A program made the position numbers and the translations under genes. This document shows, one piece after another, positions 1-10,789 of a stretch of DNA of 64,000 bases (its first letter is position 1; the number at the start of each line of letters is the position of its first letter). Source of the DNA: Mixophyes australis (Eukaryota > Chordata > Amphibia > Anura > Limnodynastidae); assembly GCA_036250195.1 (NCBI GenBank), contig JAVHZZ010000008.1, positions 701,001 through 765,000 of the forward strand, written 5' to 3'. The notes below the pieces were generated by a model. The model was not told the DNA's origin. It searched no databases and worked only from the letters and a program-made list of their open reading frames with translations.

Positions 1-364
1 CACACACACTGGAGTTTGAACTATTTTCCAGGGAGGCTCAGCAGCTTTTAGAAGTGAAATAGGCCACTTGTGATTTTTAAATCCAGACTGGCAGGTTTTT
101 ACTGGCATCAAAACAAAATGTTATGTTTCTGGTCTGTGCATAATCATGCAGCAGCATAACTCATTTCACAAATCCTCTCCACCCTGCTAGAGACACACCC
201 TCCTTATACAAGATGAGACCCCAGATGACCTCTAAACTAATTAACCCCTAGGAGTCTTTTTCACTATGTGTTACCCATTGTAAAAATGTGTTCATATTGT
301 AATGATACTGTTATACAATGTTCTTAAATTGAAGCCAGGTTAGGCATAGGATACAGATGAGGGG
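1..364. other. Flanking sequence, nothing recognised
   Basis: AT-rich sequence upstream of the first transposon. No coding similarity, RNA gene or repeat structure could be recognised by eye. Confidence 0.4.
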
Positions 365-600
365 GCTGTAGCCAGGGCCGCCGAGAGGGGGGGGTGGGTA
401 CTAATTACCCGCGCCCGGGCATGTCAGGGGGCCCGGCCCGGGCCCTGGCGCTGCTGCTTTTTTTTTTTTTCAAAACGATTTTTTTTCCTTTCTTTTTTTT
501 TTTTTTTTTTTTTTTTTTTGCGGTTGGAGGGGGGGGGGGGGCAGGCTGGTTTAAAAAAAAAAAAGCATACTCACCTGATCGCGGAGCCGGCATCCTTCCT

Positions 601-708
601 CTCTGCTGCTCTGTGCTCCATTCAGACTGTCTGAATGCCGGGTGTGATGTCATCATGTCATGCCCAGCATTCAGTCAGTCTGGAGCAATGGAGCACAGAG
701 CAGCAGAG
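601..708. repeat. Long inverted repeat (hairpin) inside the outer hAT element
   Basis: The arm at 601-622 is the exact reverse complement of 687-708 (22 bp). The space between also pairs imperfectly: gaatgccgggtgtgatg faces catcatgtcatgcccagcattc. The two arms could fold almost end to end. Confidence 0.8.
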
Positions 709-734
709 AAGACCAAGAAAGGAGAAAAGGTAAG

Positions 735-1055
735 TGAAGGGAGGAAAACGAGGGGGGCACAGAGGGGTTAAAAAACAGGGGGGAGGCAGCATGACAGAGG
801 AGTTAAAAAATGAGGGGGGGCACAAAGGGTTTAAAAAACGGGGGGGTGCAGCATGACAGGGGGGTTAAAAAACGAGGGGGGACACAGAGGGGTTAAAAAT
901 GGGGGGGCAGCATGACAGAGGGGTTAAAAAACGAGGGGGGACACAGAGGGGTTAAAAATGGGGGGGGCAGCATGACAGAGGGGTTAAAAAATGAGGAGGG
1001 ACACAGAGGGGTTAAAAATGGGGGGGCAGCATGACAGAGGAGTGAAAAAATGAGC
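735..1055. repeat. G-rich tandem repeat, about 60-bp unit
   Basis: About five imperfect copies of a unit built from a ggggttaaaaa block, a G run, gcagcatgacagag, and a second ggttaaaaa block followed by gacacagag. It stops where the inner hAT element inserted. No coding meaning. Confidence 0.75.
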
Positions 1056-1065
1056 TGGAGGAAGG

Positions 1066-4000
1066 CAGAGCCGGATTTACACCTCATGGGGCCCTAGGCA
1101 AGATATCGGTTTGGGCCCCCCCTTCACACACACAGTGGCCCCTCACACACACACGCAGGGCTGCCATCAGAAATTGTGGGGCCCAGTACAAACGAAAGAG
1201 TCTGCCCCCCCCCCTTCCCAATGTATGGTGTGGGGTATATTACATTGACTCCATATTAAGCCACACTCAGTATCCCCAGATCATATTATGCTAAACATAG
1301 TACCCCCAGATCATATTATCATACACATCGTACCCCCAGATCATATTATGCTACACTTAGTACCCCCAGATCATATTATGCTACACATAGTACCCCCAGA
1401 TCATATGATCATACACATCGTACCCCCAGATCATATTATGCTACACTTAGTACCCCCAGATCATATTATGCTACACATAGTACCCCCAGATCATATGATC
1501 ATACACATAGTACCCCCAGATCATATTATCATAAACATAGTACCCCCAGATCATATTATCATACACATAGTACCCCCAGATCATATTATCATACACATAG
1601 TACCCCCAGATCATATTATGCTACACTTAGTACCCCCAGATCATATTATGCTACACATAGTACCCCCAGATCATATGATCATACACATAGTACCCCCAGA
1701 TCATATTATCATAAACATAGTACCCCCAGATCATATTATCATAAACATAGTACCCCCAGATCATATTATCATACACATAGTACCCTGATATCATATCAAG
1801 CCACACATAGTACCCTCAGATCATATCAAGCCACACTTAGTACCCCCAGATCATATCATGCCCCACATAGTACCCCCAGATCATATTAAGCCACACATAG
1901 TACCCCCAGATCATATCATGCCCCACATAGTACCCCCAGATCATATCAAGCCACACATAGTACCCCCAGATCATATCATGCCCCACATAGTACCCCCAGA
2001 TCATATTAAGCCACACATAGTACCCCCAGATCATATTATCATAAACATAGTACTCCCAGATCATATTATCATACACATAGTACCCCCAGATCATATTATG
2101 CTACACATAGTACCCCCAGATCATATTATGCTACACATAGTACCCCCAGATCATATGATCATACACATAGTACCCCCAGATCATATTATCATAAACATAG
2201 TACCCCCAGATCATATTATCATAAACATAGTACCCCCAGATCATATTATCATACACATAGTACCCCCAGATCATATTATGCTACACATAGTACCCCCAGA
2301 TCATATTATGCTACACATAGTACCCCCAGATCATATGATCATACACATAGTACCCCCAGATCATATTATCATAAACATAGTACCCCCAGATCATATTATC
2401 ATAAACATAGTACCCCAGATCATATTATCATACACATAGTACCCCCAGATCATATTATCATACACATAGTACCCCCAGATCATAGTATCATAAACATAGT
2501 ACCCCCAGATCATATTATCATACACATAGTACCCCGATATCATATCAAGCCACACATAGTACCCTCAGATCATATCAAGCCACACTTAGTACCCCCAGAT
2601 CATATCATGCCCCACATAGTACCCCCAGATCATATTAAGCCATACATAGTACCCCCAGATCATATTATCATACACATAGTACCCCCAGATGATATTATCA
2701 TACACATAGTACCCCCAGATCATATTATCATACACATAGTACCCCCACATCATAGTATCATAAACATAGTACCCCCAGATCATATTATGCTACACATAGT
2801 ACCCCCAGATCATATCATGCCCCACATAGTACCCCCAGATCATATCAAGCCACACATAGTACCCCCAGATCATATCATGCCCCACATAGTACCCCCAGAT
2901 CATATTAAGCCACACATAGTACCCCCAGATCATATGATCATAAACATAGTACTCCCAGATCATATTATCATACACATAGTACCCCCAGATCATATTATGC
3001 TACACATAGTACCCCCAGATCATATGATCATACACATAGTACCCCCAGATCATATTATCATAAACATAGTACCCCCAGATCATATTATCATAAACATAGT
3101 ACCCCCAGATCATATTATCATACACATAGTACCCCCAGATCATATTATCATACACATAGTACCCCCAGATCATAGTATCATAAACATAGTACCCCCAGAT
3201 CATATTATCATACACATAGTACCCCGATATCATATCAAGCCACACATAGTACCCTCAGATCATATCAAGCCACACTTAGTACCCCCAGATCATATCATGC
3301 CCCACATAGTACCCCCAGATCATATCATGCCCCACATAGTACCCCCAGATCATATTAAGCCACACATAGTACCCCCAGATCATATTATCATACACATAGT
3401 ACCCCCAGATCATATTATCATACACATAGTACCCCCACATCATAGTATCATAAACATAGTACCCCCAGATCATATTAACATACACATAGTACCCCCAGAT
3501 CATATTATCATAAACATAGTACCCCCAGATCATATTATCATACACATAGTACCCCCAGATCATATTATGCTACACATAGTACCCCCAGATCATATTATCA
3601 TATACATAGTACCCCCAGATCATATTATCATACACATAGTACCCCCAGATCATATTAAGCCACACATAGTACCCCAAGATCATATTATCATACACATAGT
3701 ACCCCCAGATCATATCATGCCCCACATAGTACCCCCAGATCATATTATCATACACATAGTACCCCCAGATCATAGTATCATACACATAGTACCCCCAGAT
3801 CATATTATCATACACATAGTACCCCCAGATCATATCATGCCCCACATAGTACCCCCAGATCATATTATCATACACATAGTACCCCCAGATCATAGTATCA
3901 TACACATAGTACCCCCAGATCATATTATCATACACATAGTACCCCCCAGATCATATCATGCACCACATAGTACCCCCCAGATCATATCATGCACCACATA

Positions 4001-4936
4001 GTACCCCCAGATCATATTATCATACACATAGTACCCCCAGATCATATTATCATACACATAGTACCCCCCAGATCATATCATGCACCACATAGTACCCCCA
4101 GATCATATCATGCACCACATAGTACCCCCAGATCATATTATCATACACATAGTACCCCCAGATCATATCATGCACCACATAGTACCCCCAGATCATATTA
4201 TCATACACATAGTACCCCCAGATCATATTATCATACACATAGTACCCCCAGATCATATTATCATACACATAGTACCCCCCAGATCATATCATGCACCACA
4301 TAGTACCCCCAGATCATATCATGCCCCACATAGTACCCCCAGATCATATTATCATACACATAGTACCCCCAGATCATATTATGCTACACATAGTACCCCA
4401 GATCATATTATCATACACATAGTACCCCCAGATCATATTATCATACACATAGTACCCCCAGATCATATTATCATACACATAGTACCCCCAGTTGATATCA
4501 CACCACACATAATACCCTCAATACATATTATTTTTGTTACATTTACATATAGTGTAGGAACCCCCTGTGTGCTCACCTTCTACTCAGTGCGCCAGCAGAG
4601 ACAGGAACATCAGCTGTCAGCACAGGCAGTCCCACAAGCCGAACATCACAGAGGAATACAGCCGCCGGCTCTATCACAACCCCGCCCCCGGTGACAAGAA
4701 ACAGTTCTCAAAATAAAAGACCCGACTCGCGGCACCCCCCATCCCCCCCCCTCCAGCACAAGTCGCGGGGGGGGGGGGGGTGCCGCGAGTCGGGGGAGGG
4801 GCCACAATTTTTTTTTTATTTTTTTTTTAAAAATAGTTATTTTTTATATTTTCACTTGTCCCCCCCCAGCTGGGCCCCCGGGAGCCGCTAGGCCCTAGGC
4901 AGGTGCCTAGGTTGCCTAGCGGTAAATTCGGCCCTG
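1066..4936. mobile_element. hAT-type element with expanded satellite core (inner of the nested pair)
   Basis: The ends cagagccggattta (left) and cagggccgaattta (right, other strand) are inverted repeats, followed on both sides by a ggccctaggca-type subterminal block. The flanks are identical 8-mers, gaggaagg, at 1058-1065 and 4937-4944. The element therefore jumped into the outer element after it was in place. About 3.3 of its 3.9 kb is a 30-bp satellite. The rest is GC-rich and homopolymer sequence with no transposase. Confidence 0.88.
1268..4530. repeat. 30-bp satellite array, about 109 copies
   Basis: The unit is catagtacccccagatcat followed by about 11 variable bases, repeated without spacers. 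Variation is concentrated in that short variable part (attatcata, atcatgccc, attaagcca, attatgcta and similar), while cccccagatcat is almost invariant. Because 30 is a multiple of three, long open frames run in several frames on both strands. They are repeats of a ten-residue motif and are not genes. Confidence 0.95.
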
Positions 4937-5437
4937 GAGGAAGGCCTAATTATTAATCGTGGATGGTATTGATTTAACGCCAGGGTTGTTTGGAATTATC
5001 TAAATGTAGCCATTTTTTTCCAAATAGGGCCCCCAGCATTCCAGGATCCAGACAAGCCGCAACTAAAGAAACATGCAGCAACAGGTGGTGAAAGTGAGAA
5101 GAACAGGTAGGAGAGAGCAGGACAGTATGTGAAATGTTGTGATTCTAGTAGGGACAATGTCAGTTTTTGGTGAGTGTTGTGCCCAATGTAAGGTGGAGGC
5201 CAAGACTGAACTCTTTGTGTACACACTGCATTCTTTCTATACTACACTGTGGTGCTAGATGTCCTGAAAGCCAGGAGTGCTTGGACATATGTGACGCTCG
5301 GGCGAATTGAGAACCTAGTGATTTTGATATGTTAGCCATGCCCCAATTGCGCATTTGCCATGCCCCCAACTATGAGGGGGCCCCATGAATTTGTTGTACC
5401 GGGGCCCTGAATTCCTCTTGGCAGCCCTGGCTGTAGC

Positions 5438-7145
5438 TGCATTAATTTCCCATTCCTTTCTCTACAGGAAGTCCTGATCCGCTGAGAGCTAGTTCTGGCT
5501 GAAAAAGCTCGTAAGGGGTTAATACTGGGAGTGTTGTGAAAAGGTGGGGGTGGGGGGATGCCCAAAACGCAACAGGGGAAAAAGGCCCCTGTTCTCGTGT
5601 GCCGGGCACTCGTTTTACTGTAAGGAAAAGGGGAAAATATGGGAGGGGCAGCTCTTCAAGGTGACTGCCCGACGGGAACAGCCCTCGTCGGGATATACTC
5701 ACGGAAGCGGGTCTATGACGGCGACTCCCTCTAATCCTGTGGCTTAAGGGGTTCTCACTCCCAGGCAGGGGCGGATCCAGAAGTTGATTGTTCCGGGGGC
5801 GATTTAGGGGGGGCGATTTAGCCCCGCCCCCTTTTTGACACCTAAGGCTGCTGACGGCTGCACACTATGTGCAGATCCGTTCAGCAGTGACAGTTAGGGA
5901 GAGAGTCCTGCCCGGCTGCTCTGATTGTGTCAATCAGAGCAGTTGGGCAGGACAGTTGGGCAGGACTCTCTCCCTAACTCTCTCTGCTGAACGGATCTGC
6001 ACATAGTGTGCAGCTGCCGGCAGCAAGCCCTTGCTAGGGGGGGCGATCGCCCCCTCCTGGATCCGCCACTGCTCGCAGGGGTCTTCCAAAGGCCTTGTCT
6101 GATGACCAATGCCTGTAAAACAAGGACCACACAGAACAATCCCCACCCCAACACCCCAGGTACTCACCAAATCTCAAAGGAACCACTACGGGACGCACCG
6201 TACCTTTCTTCACCTCAAACGGAATTCTCCCACTCACACGTCCTCGGCCATCCGGGTCCACTGGAACTCTGTCGCTCCACAGCCCAAGCCCCGGCTGTTA
6301 CACCCGCCTTGTCCTGGGGCTCAGGACTTTAAGTGCCCTTCCGGATGGATGGAGGAGCTTTGTAAACCACTCTCAGTAACTTATCCGCTTAACTATCAAG
6401 GGACCAAGTGTCTCCTACACTACCCAGAGACCGAGCGTCCCACTCACTTAGAGGCCTGCTCCTCTCTACACTGAGGGGCCTTGTGCCCTGCTACCATTCA
6501 CAGGCCTTGTGTCCTTATACCACTTCCTTTTGGGCCTTGTGCCCAAATGCTATCACTGGGGCCTTGAGCCCCTCCTGTCTCTAACTATGGGGCCTTGTGC
6601 CCCACTATTCTAACTATGGGGCCTTGTGCCCAAAAAGGAACCTATTTAGTCATATCCGCGGCCGGGCCTTGTACCCCCTATCTGCACTACAGGCCTAATG
6701 CCTGAATTGCCCCTGGGCCTTGTGCCCGACCTAACTGAGGCTTTGTATACTCACCCGCCCTGCGCAGGAAGCTCCACTTGCCGCGCTGTCTTCGGGTTTT
6801 CCAGACCCTCCAGCCGACGGTGCCTGTTTTCAGCTTCGGTGCTTGTGTCCCTGCTGTCTTCTTGCCAGGGTGGCTCCCAGCCCTTACACAGGTTCCCTGC
6901 CACTTCCGCTGCTGTCTCCGGCATCTCTGCCGCTGGATGTCCCAGGATTGGCTCACGTATCCGGCCGCCGATTGGCCAGCGGCGGGAGGTGAGCCAGGTT
7001 TGGCTCACTTGCCCTCTGCTGCCGGGACCTGTCTGGGAAGAATGGAAATACTAACCGCTGGAGCGCAGGACCAGTAAATAGCTGGCAGCCTCTTCTTTCT
7101 TTGCGCTCTTCTTGGGCACAGCAGATGCAGGGCCCCTCTCCACAG
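5438..7145. other. Unclassified repeat-derived sequence around a MITE
   Basis: No gene recognised. Between about 6470 and 6730 the motif ggccttgtgcccc or a close variant recurs about ten times at irregular spacing. The flanking sequence is GC-rich. The overlapping short open frames at 6006-7077 have no similarity I recognise. The stretch is interrupted by the hAT MITE at 5766-6071. Confidence 0.5.
5766..6071. mobile_element. hAT MITE with internal hairpin
   Basis: The ends caggggcggatccag and cagtggcggatccag (other strand) form inverted repeats. The flanks ctcccagg (5758-5765) and ctcgcagg (6072-6079) match at 7 of 8 positions, a slightly decayed 8-bp duplication. The interior is a large imperfect palindrome: gcacactatgtgcagatccg on the left reappears inverted on the right. 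Length 306 bp, no coding capacity. Confidence 0.82.
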
Positions 7146-7786
7146 TGTCACGTACTCATCTTGGCCTGGCCCCTTAAGTAGCCTGAATGTGTCCCCATTG
7201 TCTCAGGTTGTATTCAACAGACTCCTTAGTGTCACCCCAGCAGGGGACCAAGGGATGTATTGGGATGAGAAGGGACAGCCTGGTAACAGCCCCTTTTGAC
7301 AGACAGCCACTCTCAGAGGATCCCACTATCTAAGGCCACCTCTGACCCAGCCCCTGGAGCGTGGGAAAACTACAGGATATAAAGGACAGATGGAGACACA
7401 GGGGAGCTTGTTGCCAATTTTGCTTTGATCAAGGGAAGAACTCCAGCATTGAAGTCTAGGCTTCTGCTTGACCGGATAGAGGAGAGATTGTCAGACCACG
7501 TGGCCGGGATTCAACAAGTCAGTACGTCCAGGTGACTGAAGCTCCTTAAGCTAATGGGGTGAAGGATAATGTGGTAAACCTGCCTGGCATTTATTTACTG
7601 TTTTTGTATGGAAATCTAGTGATTGTGTTTATTACAATAAATGTTCTGTTGTACCTTTCTAACTGCATTTGGACGAGTGACTATAAGAATCTCTAGAAGG
7701 CACTGGGTAGGCTTCCCTGGCATAGTAAGACATCCCTGGGTGGCCATAGAATTAGGCCTGATAAACCCAGCATCATCACAACAGGT
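7146..7786 (+). mobile_element. Candidate solo LTR (boundaries uncertain)
   Basis: It starts TGTCACG like the better supported LTRs in this window. It contains a TATA-like gatataaagg near 7375 and a polyadenylation-like aataaatg near 7638, in the order expected of an LTR. I could not find a matching 5-bp target duplication, so the ends, and the call itself, are tentative. Confidence 0.4.
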
Positions 7787-8227
7787 GTCGGTTTCCTGCT
7801 GAGCTATACCCCAGGACGTTCCTCTCCCTTAATGTCTGTGAACAAAAGCACCTAAGTCCCACATGCCCTGGGAGGAAGATACCTCCCTTCCCAGACTCTA
7901 CCAGTCACCTTCTCACAATACATGACCATGTCGGCAGTTCACCGATTGTCATTCCTTGGACCACTATTGGTAGGTTCTAACCACTGCATACCGGGAACAC
8001 CCCTCAAGACCGGCCATTTTGGAGATGCTCTGATCCAGTCATCTAGCCATCATATTTGTCCGTTGTCACAGTCACTCCGATCCTTACACTTTTCCTGCTT
8101 CCAACATATCAAATTGAAGAACTGGCTGCATCATCCCAAGCCTTGACAGGTGCATTGTAACCAGTTAATCAATGTTATTGACTTCACTTGTCAGTGGGTT
8201 TAATGGTGTGGCTGATTGGTATGTGTA
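7787..8227. other. No gene seen
   Basis: Short open frames only (such as 7922-8146), with no recognisable similarity. It could be the continuation of the preceding LTR-type element. Confidence 0.4.
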
Positions 8228-8237
8228 TGTGTGCATG

Positions 8238-8280
<43 letters not shown>
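8238..8280. repeat. (TA)n microsatellite
   Basis: An uninterrupted run of alternating ta. Confidence 0.95.
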
Positions 8281-8282
8281 CG

Positions 8283-9089
8283 AACTTGTATAATTGGATG
8301 AACGAAAGTATATTGATTAATATTGTTTTACCGTGCGATTGCGATCAGTACGCCACGTGTTATGTGGCATGGCACGATCGCACGATAAAACACGCACGCA
8401 TACACTCGCGCTTTTACATTCATTTATTTATATATTTCATATTTATAATGGTTCCATTCTACAGTCGTTTATGAGCAGATGGTATTTGGTTTATAGTTCT
8501 ATATATTATAAGGTTATATGTACATTTTAGTGATATTTAAGGTTCAGGTTACAGGAAATATGTCATGTTTAGTATCATTTTTATCACCTATTTATCCGCA
8601 GTTGTCCGGTTCATTCGTCAAAGGGATTGCACATTGCATACTCTAGTTAGCGATGTTAGGGAATAAATGTTTAAAATGATACTGTCTGTGTAATGTAAAA
8701 AGACTAGTTTAATCTGGATTCTTGGTGGGAAAATCGGAGTCATCATCTGGAGAGCAGACCCCCACCCTTGGAATGTTGACCCCCACCTTTGGAGGGGGTT
8801 GTTTGAACTGGCCTATGACCTGCATTACACTGGACCCTCCTGAAGCCTGAACCTATAGAAGCAAGCCACACCATCTGTATTGTTTTCTCTGTATATATAC
8901 AGCTCTCAGGACCCAGCAGAGAGCGCAGCGTATGTATGTATGTATGTATTTGGCATTAGCTGTATTGTACTGTAGCTTATTTATGGAACTGCTAAACCTT
9001 TGCTTTTGCTAAATAAATTGTTTGTGCTTTGGAACCACAAGAAATCGCTTAGACAATGCTTATTGGAAAACGATGAAATTACGTTAATA

Positions 9090-9094
<5 letters not shown>
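8283..9094 (+). mobile_element. Candidate retroviral-type solo LTR (uncertain)
   Basis: The stretch has a TATA-like gtatatatacagc near 8891, then aataaattg near 9011 and an end in ..aataca. Its last ~115 bases are repeated at 14460-14566, with differences confined to scattered bases. A palindrome around 8328-8390 (ttttaccgtgcgat facing atcgcacgataaaa) lies near the left end. No target duplication could be fixed, because the right flank is a TA microsatellite. Confidence 0.4.
8978..9094 (+). repeat. Segment shared with 14460-14566
   Basis: The two segments agree over about 105 bases, including gaactgctaaac, ttttgctaaataaatt and gacaatg.ttattggaaaac. The layout suggests the polyadenylation/U5 end of one LTR family present twice. 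Confidence 0.8.
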
Positions 9095-9128
<34 letters not shown>

Positions 9129-9226
9129 CTTCAACATTTATTTAAATAGCGCCAGCAAATTCCGTAGCGTATATATATGTGTGTGTATATATATATAGAT
9201 AGATAGATAGATATATTTATTTGCTA
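9092..9226. repeat. TA, TG and TAGA microsatellites around a short L2/SINE-like tail
   Basis: (ta)n at 9092-9125 is followed by a short atttatttaaatagcgccagcaa piece, the conserved tail typical of abundant frog retroposons. Mixed gtgtgtatatat and (gata)n runs follow. Confidence 0.75.
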
Positions 9227-10212
9227 ATATGCAAATTTTCAAGTAATAAAAGCTCAGACCTAGCACCTAAACATGTTAAGTGGTTAAAGTGACTCAGCAC
9301 GCAGCGGTGCGTTTGCTTATTGCTCCCTCAGTGTATGATGCATCTATCCACACAGACACATGAGAACATCACTTGTCCTTGAGATCTGCCAGGGTGAGCG
9401 ATTCGCAACTTCACAAGGGGACAGTTTGTTTATAATTAGGAAACTGGACTGAAATTATTGATGTTCAACGTTTACTCGAGGAACTGCAGAATTAGCGTTT
9501 TAGTTAAGTTAATTTCATCATTTTTTTATTATTACAATGCTCATGCTTGTATTGATTCAAAAGGTTTTGATTTTTTTAATACATTTTAAAATATCACTTT
9601 TTTACGTGAACAACTGAACACTTTTAAAGGCAAATAGCATAAATTAGGCAACAGGGCCATAGCAAGGGCGGTGCAGCCTGTTCCCTAGCACAGAGCGCAG
9701 GCTACCCCAAGGGCGGAAAGGACTGCCGCCACTATGTCCATTTGCCGAGCACCCACTGCAATGTTTTTATAAGTGGTGCACTCGGCTCATTCACTGCAGT
9801 CTCCTTCCGTCTCCCACAGGGCTGTCAGAACCTCAGGAGAGGAGAGGGAGGGAGAGTGACATCTGAGCATTGGTCAGGGCTACATGGACTGAGTAGCAGG
9901 TGTCAGACTCACAGGGAGGAGGAGGAGCTACAGCCAAGAAGACTCACTATAAGAGTGTGTGATTGCTGGGGTAGAACTAGGGTAAGTGTGTGTGGTGGGG
10001 GGGGGGGGGGGATTGAGGTGCTGGGATGAATTAGGATAGTGGGAGAAATTATTTAGAATGCTGGAAAAGGTCAAGGGCATGAACGGAGAAGTTTGAGGGG
10101 TGAGGGGAGCAGTGTGAGGTGTAATGGGGCAGTGTTAGCTGTGGGGGGGAGGGATCAGGTTGACATAAAACCTTTAACATACATATATGTAATCAGTTTC
10201 CAGAAATTTATA
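9227..10212. other. No gene seen; possible truncated hAT MITE
   Basis: At about 9652 the sequence cagggccatagcaaggg resembles hAT-type ends seen elsewhere in the window, but no matching right end was found. A G run lies at about 9998-10010. Open frames here (9742-10029, 10093-10278) look spurious. A (taa)n run follows at 10223-10244. Confidence 0.4.
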
Positions 10213-10245
10213 ACTGCAATTAATAATAATAATAATAATAATAAT

Positions 10246-10789
10246 CATTTTTATACAATTGATGTTTCAGAATATTAAGAGAAACCATTAAACTGCATAA
10301 CCTGGATGTGTTTCACTCTCTTAACCATAACGTCCTAAGACATATACCACCTACTTAACTTATCTAAAGAATAACAGCACTGAGACTTATGAAAGTGGCT
10401 AAAGAAGGTCACAGTTTATTAATTAATTAAATGAATAAGTGGCTGTGAAAGTGAACTTGGAGGCAGCTAAATCAAACTGATATTTGGAACCAAGCTGGAC
10501 GGCCTACTCCACTTAACGGGACAAATCCTTAACTTCCGGGCCAGTTCTAAATCTAACGTCAGAGTGACTACACCCCCTCCCGACTACACAAGGGCCGCCC
10601 TCAGAGGTGGGATCCTCACCTAAAAGGACCATGAGCTGCTTTCCTCGAAGGGGTTAGCACCTGCGGCCAATCAGCGATAATGCTGTAATGATCAGTCGCT
10701 GCCCACGGTGACCTCCTATCACGCTGGACGTCCTTAGAGGACTGACAGCCCGCCACTACCTAACCAACACAAAAAAACCTAAGTGACTA
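10246..10789. other. No gene recognised
   Basis: Probably the 3' non-coding part of the minus-strand element that follows, but this is inference from position only. Confidence 0.35.

Larger units (their letters stand above)
373..5429. mobile_element. hAT-type non-autonomous element (outer of a nested pair)
   Basis: The left end reads cagggccgccgagagg and the right end, on the other strand, reads cagggctgccaagagg, so the ends are near-perfect inverted repeats. Both sides are flanked by the same 8 bases, gctgtagc (365-372 and 5430-5437), the duplication length made by hAT transposases. No transposase is present. The interior holds homopolymer tracts, a hairpin (601-708), a G-rich tandem repeat, and a second complete hAT-type element at 1066-4936. 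Without that insertion the element would be about 1.2 kb. Confidence 0.85.

Noticed and set aside
394..771. Open frames through poly-T/poly-A and G runs
   Set aside because: Low-complexity translation inside a hAT element.
1288..4694. Long open frames on both strands with a ten-residue repeat
   Set aside because: They are a by-product of a 30-bp satellite whose period is a multiple of three; no start context, no composition change and no splice signals.
6006..7077. Several overlapping frames of about 100 residues on both strands
   Set aside because: GC-rich repeat-derived DNA, no recognisable domains, and mutually overlapping.
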